The position numbers and the translations under genes were made by a program. A stretch of 17,431 nucleotides of DNA from an uncultured Moraxella sp. GTDB lineage: Bacteria; Pseudomonadota; Gammaproteobacteria; Pseudomonadales; Moraxellaceae. The stretch covers positions 1 through 17,431 of the forward strand of contig CAKMOY010000043.1 of assembly GCA_927911235.1 (NCBI GenBank), read 5' to 3'. Position 1 is the first letter of the stretch. The number at the start of each line of letters is the position of its first letter. The notes beneath the pieces were generated by a model. The model searched no databases and was not told where the DNA came from. It saw only the letters and a list, made by a program, of their open reading frames with translations. This document shows positions 1 to 7,315 of the stretch, in pieces.

Positions 1-74
1 GGACGTCATTGTTCCACCCAACTTATTTACGATTTTTCATTTTTGGGTACAGATTATAACTTTGGGTTAATTAC

Positions 75-103
75 TTGTAAAATGATAGTAGTTTACTTAC
101 AAT
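75..103 (+). promoter_or_regulatory. Promoter of the toxin-antitoxin operon with overlapping inverted repeat
   Basis: A -35-like TTGTAA (75-80) and a -10-like TACAAT (98-103) are 17 bases apart, just upstream of the antitoxin start at 133. The same bases form an inverted repeat: TTGTAA at 75-80 and TTACAA at 97-102. RelB/DinJ-type antitoxins normally bind palindromes over their own promoter, so this repeat is a reasonable operator. The promoter match is seen in the sequence; operator function is inferred. Confidence 0.5.
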
Positions 104-132
104 ACTCAAAAAATCAACAGGAAAACCCCACC

Positions 133-387
133 ATGACCACCGTCAATCTTAACTTACGCCTAGACAAAGAACTAAAAGACGAAGTAGCCGTGATTTTTGA
201 AAACTACGGCATGACCACCGCAGGGGCGTTAAAAATGTTTTTGGTAAACGTTGCCAAAACCAAAACCGTACCTTTAACATTCACCTATCAAGCGGACTTT
301 AGCGATGACGAAATCGCCACGATTAAGCACCGCTTACACGATATGGATAACATTCGCACCACCACGCTTGATGAGCTGTTTGCATGA
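133..387 (+). CDS. RelB/DinJ-family antitoxin
   Basis: This is an 84-residue protein resembling RelB/DinJ type II antitoxins. The N-terminus (residues 1-45) has the family's ribbon-helix-helix pattern: a short beta strand (VNLNLRLD) and then two helices (KELKDEVAVIFENYG, TTAGALKMFLVNVAK). The C-terminal half is acidic and probably wraps the toxin. It should neutralise the toxin encoded directly downstream and repress its own promoter by binding DNA. An ATG at 43 is in frame upstream, but I chose 133 because AGGAAAA (119-125) is a good ribosome binding site at the right distance, the family alignment begins at MTTVNLNLRL, and the start at 43 would place the promoter inside the gene. The stop overlaps the toxin start (ATGA, 384-387), which implies translational coupling. 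Confidence 0.88.
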   Translation: MTTVNLNLRLDKELKDEVAVIFENYGMTTAGALKMFLVNVAKTKTVPLTFTYQADFSDDEIATIKHRLHDMDNIRTTTLDELFA

Positions 388-671
388 CTTACACTATCAA
401 AAGACACGATGATTTTGTCAAAGATTTAAGCAAACTGGACAAAGCCGTCAAAGACCAGTTACGCAAAAAACTAGAAAAAACTGTAGAAAACCCACACATT
501 CCAAAAAACCGATTGGGCGGTGAATTCTCTGGACTGTACAAAATCAAACTGCAACGTGCGGGTATTTGTCTTGTTTATGCGGTCAATGATGACGAGATTT
601 ATATTTTGCTATTAACTGTTGGCAAACGTGCAGATAGCGAAGTTTACGAAACCGCAAAAACATGGCTTTGA
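384..671 (+). CDS. relE: RelE-family mRNA interferase toxin (active-site Arg replaced by Cys)
   Basis: This 95-residue protein aligns over its full length with E. coli RelE, a toxin that cleaves mRNA in the ribosomal A site. Shared blocks are DQLRKKLEKTVENP, LYKIKL, a GxxLVY strand and VGKRxxSEVY near the C-terminus. By alignment, the RelE catalytic residues Lys52, Lys54, Arg81 and Tyr87 are kept as Lys53, Lys55, Arg82 and Tyr88. Arg61 is replaced by Cys62 (codon TGT, 567-569), so activity may be reduced. The ATG overlaps the antitoxin stop by four bases, the classic layout for a coupled antitoxin-toxin operon. It could also be labelled RelE/ParE or YafQ family. The family call is firm; whether the toxin is active is open. 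Confidence 0.87.
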   Translation: MTYTIKRHDDFVKDLSKLDKAVKDQLRKKLEKTVENPHIPKNRLGGEFSGLYKIKLQRAGICLVYAVNDDEIYILLLTVGKRADSEVYETAKTWL

Positions 672-714
672 GAACAAGTCATGTTATCTCATGTTATCGT
701 GCGTACAATACTGT

Positions 715-767
715 AAAATATTCTGTGTGAATTTTTGTTGTATATTGGGTTTTGTGCAGAATATTTT
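715..767 (+). repeat. 11-bp perfect inverted repeat downstream of relE
   Basis: AAAATATTCTG (715-725) pairs perfectly with CAGAATATTTT (757-767) across a 31-base loop, and further T residues follow. It lies 44 bases after the toxin stop. It could be a weak terminator or an mRNA 3' end protector. The stem is nearly all A/T and the loop is large, so I am unsure it folds on its own. A short direct repeat, CATGTTATC, occurs just before it at 680-688 and 690-698. Confidence 0.35.
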
Positions 768-803
768 TTTCTTTTAATTTGTTATTAAATATTTGTTTGA
801 CAT

Positions 804-837
804 AATTACCATGATTTTTTGTCATGGTAATTTTTTT
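804..837 (+). terminator. Rho-independent terminator after the toxin-antitoxin operon
   Basis: AATTACCATGA (804-814) and TCATGGTAATT (822-832) form an 11-bp perfect stem with a 7-base loop, followed by a T run (833-837). It sits between relE and pepN and should stop transcription of the toxin-antitoxin operon before the pepN promoter. Confidence 0.8.
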
Positions 838-885
838 GTCAAAAATTACGACAAACAACCCATTTATTTTATGCAGTGCTTGCTT

Positions 886-891
886 TATAAT
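886..891 (+). promoter_or_regulatory. Probable -10 element of the pepN promoter
   Basis: A perfect TATAAT lies 35 bases before the pepN ATG, after the upstream terminator. The hexamer 17 bases upstream (863-868, TTTATT) is a poor -35 match, so only the -10 is well supported. Confidence 0.45.
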
Positions 892-926
892 GCCTTATTG
901 ATTTTATTGTAAAAAAGAGAAAAACA

Positions 927-3579
927 ATGTCTGAAACTACCCAAATTCAAGCCAATCAAACCGTTACGCCACAAATGCCTGACGTACCGTTAAACACCCC
1001 AACCCCGCAAAAAATCTACCTAAAAGACTATACGCCACCTAGCTTTCATGTTGATAATATTGATTTAACCATTCAATTGTATCAAGACAACGCCAAAGTT
1101 ACTGCCACTTTAAACATGACCCGCAAAACGGCAGGTGATTTGGTGCTATTGGGTCGTGAATTGCAACTGGAATCGATTCATTTAAACGGTCAATTATTAA
1201 CCGAAAACGATTATCAATTAGACAGTGAGCAACTGGTTATCAAAAATGCCCCAGATACTTGTATTATCAATACGGTGGTAACGATTGTGCCACAAAAAAA
1301 TACCAGTTTGGAAGGCTTGTATCAGGCAGGCGAGGGTGAAGACAAAATGTTTGTTACCCAATGTGAGCCAGAGGGTTTTCGCAAAATTACCTTTTATCCA
1401 GACCGTCCAGACGTGCTTGCTACTTTTACCACTCGTATTGAAGCGGATAAAAAAATTTCCAACTTTGTTGGCAAATGGCAATTTGATTGATAAAGGCGAT
1501 TTGGACGACAACCGTCATTTTGCGGTTTGGCAAGACCCGACCAAAAAACCAAGCTATCTGTTCGCTTGCGTGATGGCGGATTTGGCGGTTTTGACTGACC
1601 ATTATACCACCATTGAAGGGCGTGATGTTTTGTTAGAATTGTACGCCAAGCCCAAAAATATTGAGCAATGCCATGTCGGTATGCAGGCGTTAAAAGACTC
1701 AATGAAATGGGACGAAGACAACTACGGACGAGCCTACGACCTTGACCGTTATATGATTGTGGCGGTCAGCCAGTTTAACATGGGGGCGATGGAAAACAAG
1801 GGTTTGAACATTTTTAACACCGCTTGTGTGCTGTCAAGCCCAGAAACGACCACCGATAGACGCAATTTTAACGTCAAAGCCGTTATTGCTCACGAATATT
1901 TTCACAACTGGACAGGCAACCGTATCACTTGCCGAGATTGGTTTCAGCTATGTTTAAAAGAAGGCTTTACTGTTTTTAGAGACCAGTCGTTTTCTGCCGA
2001 TTTACATTCGCCTGCAGTGCAACGCATTGATGACGTGGCGGTACTAAAAGTCCATCAATTTGCCGAAGATGCTAGCCCACTTGCCCATCCACCACGCCCA
2101 GACCATTTTGTTGAAATCAACAATTTTTATACCGCAACCGTGTATGAAAAAGGGGCGGAAATCGTGCGAATGATTGCCAACACGCTAGGCAAAGAAAAAT
2201 TCCGCCAAGGCACAGACGAATACTTCCGCCGTTATGACGGACAAGCCGTTACCGTGGAAGATTTGTTATCCGCTTTAAGCGTATCTGGTACAAATGTTGA
2301 GCAATTTTTGGACTGGTACACCCAACCTGCCACCCCTGTGGTATCAGGCTATTGGCTGAAGGATGATAAAAACTTAACAATTCACTTAGCCCAAAAAATC
2401 CGCAAAGTCGCCAATTATCCAGAACCCAAAAACCTACCAATTCCAGTCAAAACCGCCATTTTTAACCGTCAAACAGGCGAATTGGTCAAAGAAGATTTGT
2501 TACTTTTAACCCAAAGCGAACAAGATTTTACTTTTGAAAATCTGTTTAACGAACATGACTTTGAGCCTGTGATTTCGTTGTTGCGAGATTTTTCCGCCCC
2601 TGTTATTTTGCAATTTAACTATAGCGATGACGACTTGGCATTTTTGGCGGAACATGAAACCAATGGCTTTAACCGTTGGCAAGCGGTACAAAGTTTGGTA
2701 AATAAAATTTTGTTAAATAACCAAAGCAGTACCGCTTATTTAACCGCTTTGGCAAATAGCATACCAAGCCTTGCCAATAGCGATGCCATGCTTGCCAGTC
2801 GCTTGTTGGATTTGCCAAGTGAACGAGAGTTGGGTAGTGTAATTCAACAAAATTATGACCCTGATTTTGTCAAACAGCAACGAGATAAAACCAAACAAAA
2901 AGTGGCAAATCATCTGAAAGATTTTTGGCAAACGGCTTATACACAACTGCCAATCCAAGACTACCAAGATACCGCCAAAGCCATGGGAGAACGTGCGTGG
3001 CGAAATACCGTGCTAGATATGGTGCTATGTGTTAATGATGGGGGTGCAAACCTAGATACAGCAAGCCAATGGACAACCGAGCAATACCACAAAGCGACCT
3101 GTATGACGGAGCGTTATGGGGCGTTAGTTGGTGCGGTGCAGTATAATTTGCCAAATAAAGCCGAGTTATTAGCCGACTTTTATCAGCGTTTTAAACATGA
3201 CGACTTGGTGATGGATATGTGGTTTGGCGTGCAGGCAAGCGATGAATCAGCAAGTGTGGCGGATATTTTTGCCTTGACTGAGCATGGCGACTTTGATATC
3301 AATACACCAAACCGTGTGCGAGCGGTGCTGGGCGGTCTGTTATCACAACCGACTAAACTGTGGACAAATGACGGCTTGGTGCGTTATTTGGATATGATGG
3401 TGGTGCTTGATAAACGCAATCCGTTGTTGGCATCTCGTTTGTTACAAGGCTTGTCAAATTGGCAAACGTTGGTTGATGATAAAAAGGCAATGGCAAAAGC
3501 GTTGCTTAACGATTATCAAGCAAAATTTGAATCCAAAAATGTTAAAGAAACCTTGCAAAATATGTTGAATGTTGAGTAA
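927..3579 (+). pseudogene. pepN: Aminopeptidase N, M1 zinc metallopeptidase, with one frameshift
   Basis: PepN is a cytosolic zinc aminopeptidase that removes N-terminal residues from peptides during protein turnover. Every key motif is visible: the substrate-binding GAMEN (1783-1797), the zinc-binding HEYFH (HExxH, 1891-1905) and the third zinc ligand Glu (1960-1962) within LKEG. Homology to E. coli PepN is continuous to the C-terminus, and the repaired length of about 884 residues matches the family (870 in E. coli). The frame breaks in an A7 run at 1449-1455. Upstream reading (from 927) ends at 1490, while the homologous sequence (FPTLLANGNLIDKG) continues in the +1 frame to 3579. Compared with E. 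coli (ADKIKYPFLL), nine A's would give ADKKKFPTLL, so two A's appear lost; six A's would also restore the frame. The rest, about 700 codons, is clean, so a sequencing error is plausible. The next small gene starts 10 bases after the stop. Confidence 0.93.
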
Positions 3580-3588
3580 GGGAAAAAA

Positions 3589-3765
3589 ATGCTAAAACTT
3601 ACATTAAATGATAAAAATCTGTTGATTAGCTCAGCAGATTTTTCACACTAAATTGATTTTGGCATTGCCAATATTTGTCAAATTTTGGCAAGCGTGCCAC
3701 CGAGTGAAGTCGCTTGGGAAAACGCCATTATGCAAATTGAAGATGCCATTTACAAAAATAATTAG
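3589..3765 (+). pseudogene. Short unknown gene interrupted by an in-frame TAA
   Basis: A good ribosome binding site (AAGGGA, 3578-3583) precedes ATG at 3589, only 10 bases after the pepN stop. The frame runs 20 codons to TAA (3649-3651), then continues open in the same frame for 37 more codons to TAG (3763-3765), with protein-like sequence on both sides (for example VPPSEVAWENAIMQIEDA). One base change, CAA to TAA, would explain the stop, giving an original product of about 58 residues. I do not recognise the family. It lies between pepN and the DUF389 gene, 7 bases before the latter's ATG, so it looks like a former middle gene of that operon. It may instead be a real 20-residue peptide or a sequencing error. 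Confidence 0.5.
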
Positions 3766-3772
3766 TGAACTT

Positions 3773-5344
3773 ATGACACCAAAAAATTTAACATCGCTGA
3801 TTTTTAAACTTGTGGAACAGCCTGTTCGTTGGTTTGAGTATTTTACCAATGTAATAAATGACAAAGACAATGCAGAAAAGTCCGAGTTGGTTTTGACTGA
3901 TGAAGATATTGAGCAACTACAAAAACAAGGCTTGAACAAACAGATGATTGACAAAATAGCCGATGAAGTCAATGAACAATTAAGCAGTAATGCCAATGTT
4001 GAAATTGAGCCAAAAAATCCGTCAGAAACCGTCAAATCGGACAATTTTTCCAATGCCAATTTGGCAAAATCTAACCTAGAAAAATCTTCAGAAAATACTG
4101 AATATTTGTCATTAAACCAAATTGACAAAAAAATCGCTGATGAAGTTGAAAAGCAACAAGCGGAACAAGAAGCCAAACGGCAAGCTGAGCAAGAAGCCCA
4201 ATACGAAGCCTTTAAACAATATCTTGCCAAAAAAAATAGCCAAAAAGAAGTGGACTATCGGCAAGTACGGATTGATATTGAGTCCGGGGCATTGCCGACC
4301 AAGATGTTTTATTTGTTAAATGGGTTGGCGGCAGTGATTGCAGGCTTTGGCTTGCTTGCAAATTCGCCTGCGGTAGTGATTGGGGCGATGTTGGTCGCCA
4401 TGCTGATAGGTCCGATTAGTGGCATTGCATTAGCGGTGATTGACGCACGTTTTGCCTTGCTAAAAAAATCGCTTGGGACGTTGGTATCAGGTGGGGTGCT
4501 GATTTATTCGGTGGGGCTTGTGTTGGGGTGGTTATTTCCAGAGCAGTCTTATTCGCATGAAATTATCGTCCGTACTGCCCCCAATACGATGGACGTGATG
4601 GTGGCATTGGCAGGCGGGACGGCAGGGGCGTATGCGATGATTTCGCATAATTTGTCAGTGGCTGTGGTTGGTGTGGCGGTGGCGACTGCCCTTGTACCAC
4701 CTTTGACGGCAAGTGGCATTTTGTTTGCCAATGGTGAATATTCGTTGGCGTGGGGTGCATTTTTATTGACGCTGACCAATATTTTGGCGATTCAGTTTAC
4801 CAATGCGTTGGTGCTGTGGGTGGCAGGGTTTCGCCGTTTGGATATTGATGAAAGTGAAGATGAGCGTATCAAAGATTCCAAAGTGCGACAGGTGTGGTTA
4901 TTTTTGCGTAGAAATGCGGTGACGGCGGTGCTGTTGGTTGGGATTAGTGGTTATTTGACGTACAATTTTTATCAGCAAATTGACCAACAACGTTATGAAA
5001 AATCGGTGAATCAAATCATTGAAAAGGGCATTGAACATCAGCCCAGTTATGTGCTAAATAGCAGTTTTCAACAAGAAAAAAATCCGTACGCTGATGGCAT
5101 AACGCCTGATAAATATTATGTGATTCGTGTTACTATGCAAGGCTTGGTCGCCCCAACGCATACACAGGTGGCAAAGATGGAAAAGCAGATTCAAGATTTG
5201 ACCGACAAACATTTTAAACGTCCACCTGTCAAATTGCAGGTGCGTTTTGTGCCTGAACAAGTGATTGAAAGTCAGCCAATTACCAAAGATGATGTCAAGC
5301 TTGATGATAAAGCGATTAATCAAATGACTGACACAAAAAAATAG
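3773..5344 (+). CDS. DUF389 (TIGR00341-type) inner-membrane protein with coiled-coil N-terminal region
   Basis: This 523-residue protein has a hydrophilic N-terminal half and a DUF389 membrane domain. Residues about 1-175 are charged; about 117-155 form a Gln/Glu/Lys/Ala-rich probable coiled coil. Residues about 178-365 hold several membrane segments with the characteristic DUF389 block (NSPAVVIGAMLVAMLIGPI), a second conserved block (GVAVATALVPPLTASGI) and a further hydrophobic segment near 380-400 (VTAVLLVGISGYLTYNF). The C-terminal 120 residues are soluble. Function of this family is not established. I chose ATG 3773 because it directly follows the upstream stop and starts a plausible amphipathic helix; in-frame ATGs at 3653 and 3743 would overlap the small upstream gene. 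No strong Shine-Dalgarno is seen at 3773, so translation may depend on coupling. It ends exactly where the convergent gene on the other strand ends (5345). Confidence 0.82.
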   Translation: MTPKNLTSLIFKLVEQPVRWFEYFTNVINDKDNAEKSELVLTDEDIEQLQKQGLNKQMIDKIADEVNEQLSSNANVEIEPKNPSETVKSDNFSNANLAKSNLEKSSENTEYLSLNQIDKKIADEVEKQQAEQEAKRQAEQEAQYEAFKQYLAKKNSQKEVDYRQVRIDIESGALPTKMFYLLNGLAAVIAGFGLLANSPAVVIGAMLVAMLIGPISGIALAVIDARFALLKKSLGTLVSGGVLIYSVGLVLGWLFPEQSYSHEIIVRTAPNTMDVMVALAGGTAGAYAMISHNLSVAVVGVAVATALVPPLTASGILFANGEYSLAWGAFLLTLTNILAIQFTNALVLWVAGFRRLDIDESEDERIKDSKVRQVWLFLRRNAVTAVLLVGISGYLTYNFYQQIDQQRYEKSVNQIIEKGIEHQPSYVLNSSFQQEKNPYADGITPDKYYVIRVTMQGLVAPTHTQVAKMEKQIQDLTDKHFKRPPVKLQVRFVPEQVIESQPITKDDVKLDDKAINQMTDTKK

Positions 5345-5851
5345 TTACAGATAGTTCCACATAAAAAATGAACCAACTATCAACATCACAGGCGTGCAGA
5401 GCAAAATCAAGGCGATGATAAGCCGATTAAGTTTACTTGCAGGAACTGTTTGGGCAGAGAGCCACAGTTCATGACTGGTTTCAAGCTGTTGATTAAAGGC
5501 TGAGTTAAAATTATTGGGCGTGAGCGTATCGGTGGGCGACATTAACTCCAAAAAAGTCGCTTCATCAGATTGTTTTTGTAAAATACAATACGGCTGTGGC
5601 GGTAAGTCGTCCACAGGATTGATTGGCTTGAGTACTGAAACAAGACGAAAATCCAATGCCACGATATCAGGCTTGAACGTGCTAAAAATATCAGCCAAAT
5701 GCACAGGCATTGTAAAGTTGTGCCATAGTTCAAAGGCTGGCTGTTGCTGATTGGTAAATTTGATGAGTAACAATTTTTGTCAAATACCCATATAGGTCGC
5801 CCCAAATAACAGGACAACCACAAATACCATCTAGCCAATCGTTTCAAGCAT
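5345..5851 (-). pseudogene. Small two-TM membrane protein of unknown function, two in-frame stops
   Basis: The - strand frame from ATG (5851-5849) to TAA (5347-5345) would encode 168 residues. A good ribosome binding site (AAGGA) precedes the ATG. The frame is interrupted by TAG at codon 7 (5833-5831) and TGA at codon 24 (5782-5780). Reading both as TGG (Trp) gives a smooth N-terminal membrane segment, W-MVFVVVLLFGATYMGI-W. The middle is soluble and Pro/Thr-rich. A second membrane segment (LIIALILLCTPVMLIVGSFF) lies at the C-terminus. This looks like a bitopic protein with both ends in the membrane. I do not recognise a family. It lies 33 bases downstream of the MFS transporter gene and is probably co-transcribed with it. 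Translation could in principle restart at TTG 5773, but that would lose the first membrane segment. Confidence 0.6.
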
Positions 5852-5884
5852 TGAATTTTCCTTTAACAAGCCGTTATTTAGTTA

Positions 5885-7186
5885 TCAGTTGATGATGTTT
5901 TTTTTAAATTTTACCAACACCCACACCCCAATCAGCACATTTAACACACCCACCGCCGCAAACAACATTGGCAACGGCATCTTAATCATATTTAAACACA
6001 CAATCGCAAAAATCGCTGACGACACCATAAACAACGCATTAAAAATATTATTCGCCCCAATCACTCTTGCACGGTGACTTTCAGGGGCAAACGCTTGCAT
6101 AAAGGCGTACAACGGCACAATATAAATCCCACCGCTAAACCCAAGTAAAAACAAATCAATGAAAACCCAAATCGTACCGTCCATATTTAACAGTTCCATC
6201 ACATCAAAATGCGTATTTTTGTCGCTGATGTTTAAATTTAAATCGCTTAACGCAAAATACAAATCAATGGCAAAAATCGTCAAACCTGCAATGCCAAACG
6301 GCAATAATTTTAGGCTGACTTGATTTTTGGTTAAAGTTTTACACAACAGCGACCCCAATGCCGTCCCCACCGAAAACAGCGTAAGCATTAGAATAATCAC
6401 GCTTTCATTGCCATGCAAAATGGTTTTGGCAAATTCGGGCGTTTGCACCGTCAAAGTCGCCCCATAAAACCAAAACCAACTATTGCCCATAATGGTAAAC
6501 CACATAATAGGCAAGCTATACAGATATTTAATCGTCTGCCAACTGGTGCGAAAAATGTTCCAATCCACCGTCAAATTCGGCTGTGGGGCAGGCATGGCGG
6601 GCACAAAGTGGGATGTAAAATAGCCTAAGCAAGCAATCGCCAACACCACGCCAGACAGCCACCACATCATGTGGTCTTGTTGCGTTAGCACGCCAGCGAG
6701 CATCATGCCTGTCAAAATCGCCATAGATGTACCCATCTGAAACAAACCGTTTGCACCGACCAACTCATCTTCGTGCATGGCTTGGGGCAGATAAGCGTAT
6801 TTAATCGGGCCAAAAAAAGTGGAATGCGTTCCCATCAAAAACAACGCTACAAATAACAAACTATAAATTTCAAAAATAAAACCCACACTTTCCAAGACCA
6901 TAATTATGATTTCAAGCAATTTAATTAGCCGAGTGAGTTTGGCTTTTTCGTATTTGTCCGCCAATTGTCCAGCCAAAGCCGAAAACAAAAAAAACGGCAA
7001 CACAAACAGCATGGCGGCAAGGTTGTTTAACAGACTGATTTCCATTTTTAGCTGACTGGCAGCGACAAAGGTTAAAACCAAAATCAAGCCTTGTTTAAAG
7101 ACATTGTCATTAAACGCCCCCAAAAACTGGGTGGCAAACATGGGGGTAAAACGGCGAGTTTTAAAAAGGGCGAATTGGTTACTCAT
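5885..7186 (-). CDS. MFS transporter, LplT (lysophospholipid transporter)-like
   Basis: This 433-residue, very hydrophobic protein has about 12 predicted membrane segments. The N-terminus carries the signature FLGAFNDNVFKQ (residues 21-32) typical of LplT and of the MFS half of Aas-type fusion proteins. An MFS motif-A-like loop (LADKYEKAKL, 75-84) and the conserved block GTHSTFFGPIKY (119-130) follow. LplT in E. coli flips lysophosphatidylethanolamine inward so the acyltransferase Aas can re-acylate it. No acyltransferase domain or aas gene is present here, so the substrate is inferred from family only. The start at 7186 has a good ribosome binding site (AGGAAG, 6 bases upstream). It is divergent from tamA and probably heads a two-gene transcript with the small membrane protein gene at 5345-5851. 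Confidence 0.82.
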   Translation of the reverse strand: MSNQFALFKTRRFTPMFATQFLGAFNDNVFKQGLILVLTFVAASQLKMEISLLNNLAAMLFVLPFFLFSALAGQLADKYEKAKLTRLIKLLEIIIMVLESVGFIFEIYSLLFVALFLMGTHSTFFGPIKYAYLPQAMHEDELVGANGLFQMGTSMAILTGMMLAGVLTQQDHMMWWLSGVVLAIACLGYFTSHFVPAMPAPQPNLTVDWNIFRTSWQTIKYLYSLPIMWFTIMGNSWFWFYGATLTVQTPEFAKTILHGNESVIILMLTLFSVGTALGSLLCKTLTKNQVSLKLLPFGIAGLTIFAIDLYFALSDLNLNISDKNTHFDVMELLNMDGTIWVFIDLFLLGFSGGIYIVPLYAFMQAFAPESHRARVIGANNIFNALFMVSSAIFAIVCLNMIKMPLPMLFAAVGVLNVLIGVWVLVKFKKNIIN

Positions 7187-7215
7187 ATTTCTTCCTGTGA
7201 AAAAGTTATTTGCCT

Positions 7216-7224
7216 ATCTTAACA
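7216..7224 (-). promoter_or_regulatory. Extended -10 promoter for the MFS transporter gene
   Basis: On the - strand, TG (7224-7223), one base, then TAAGAT (7221-7216) forms an extended -10 element, 30 bases before the ATG. A TTGACA at 7237-7232 is too close (10-base spacing) to be its -35. The promoter call therefore rests on the extended -10 alone. Confidence 0.4.
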
Positions 7225-7255
7225 CAAAAATTGTCAAAGTTTGGTGAAAAATATT

Positions 7256-7283
7256 TTGGCAAATCAATTGGCTGTGTTAAAAT
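7256..7283 (+). promoter_or_regulatory. Promoter of tamA
   Basis: TTGGCA (7256-7261) and TAAAAT (7278-7283) are separated by 16 bases, and TG at 7275-7276 makes the -10 an extended one. Transcription would start near 7290, giving a leader of about 25 bases before the ATG at 7316. Confidence 0.55.
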
Positions 7284-7315
7284 TGCCGTTTATTTTGCTT
7301 TTTTTGGGGGATTGT

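Noticed and set aside
1..9. Possible divergent gene start on the - strand (ATG at 9-7 with GGGTGG upstream)
   Set aside because: Only three codons are in the window, so nothing about it can be supported.
43..132. Upstream ATG extending the antitoxin by 30 residues
   Set aside because: The extension covers the promoter, has no ribosome site and does not fit the family start; ATG 133 has both.
1449..1455. Programmed -1 ribosomal frameshift in pepN
   Set aside because: The needed shift is +1 (or -2), not -1, and no PepN is known to use one; an A-run length error explains it more simply.
5780..5833. TGA or TAG recoded as tryptophan in this organism
   Set aside because: TGA ends relE and the MFS gene normally, TAG ends the DUF389 gene, and TGG is used widely for Trp, so these are nonsense changes or errors.
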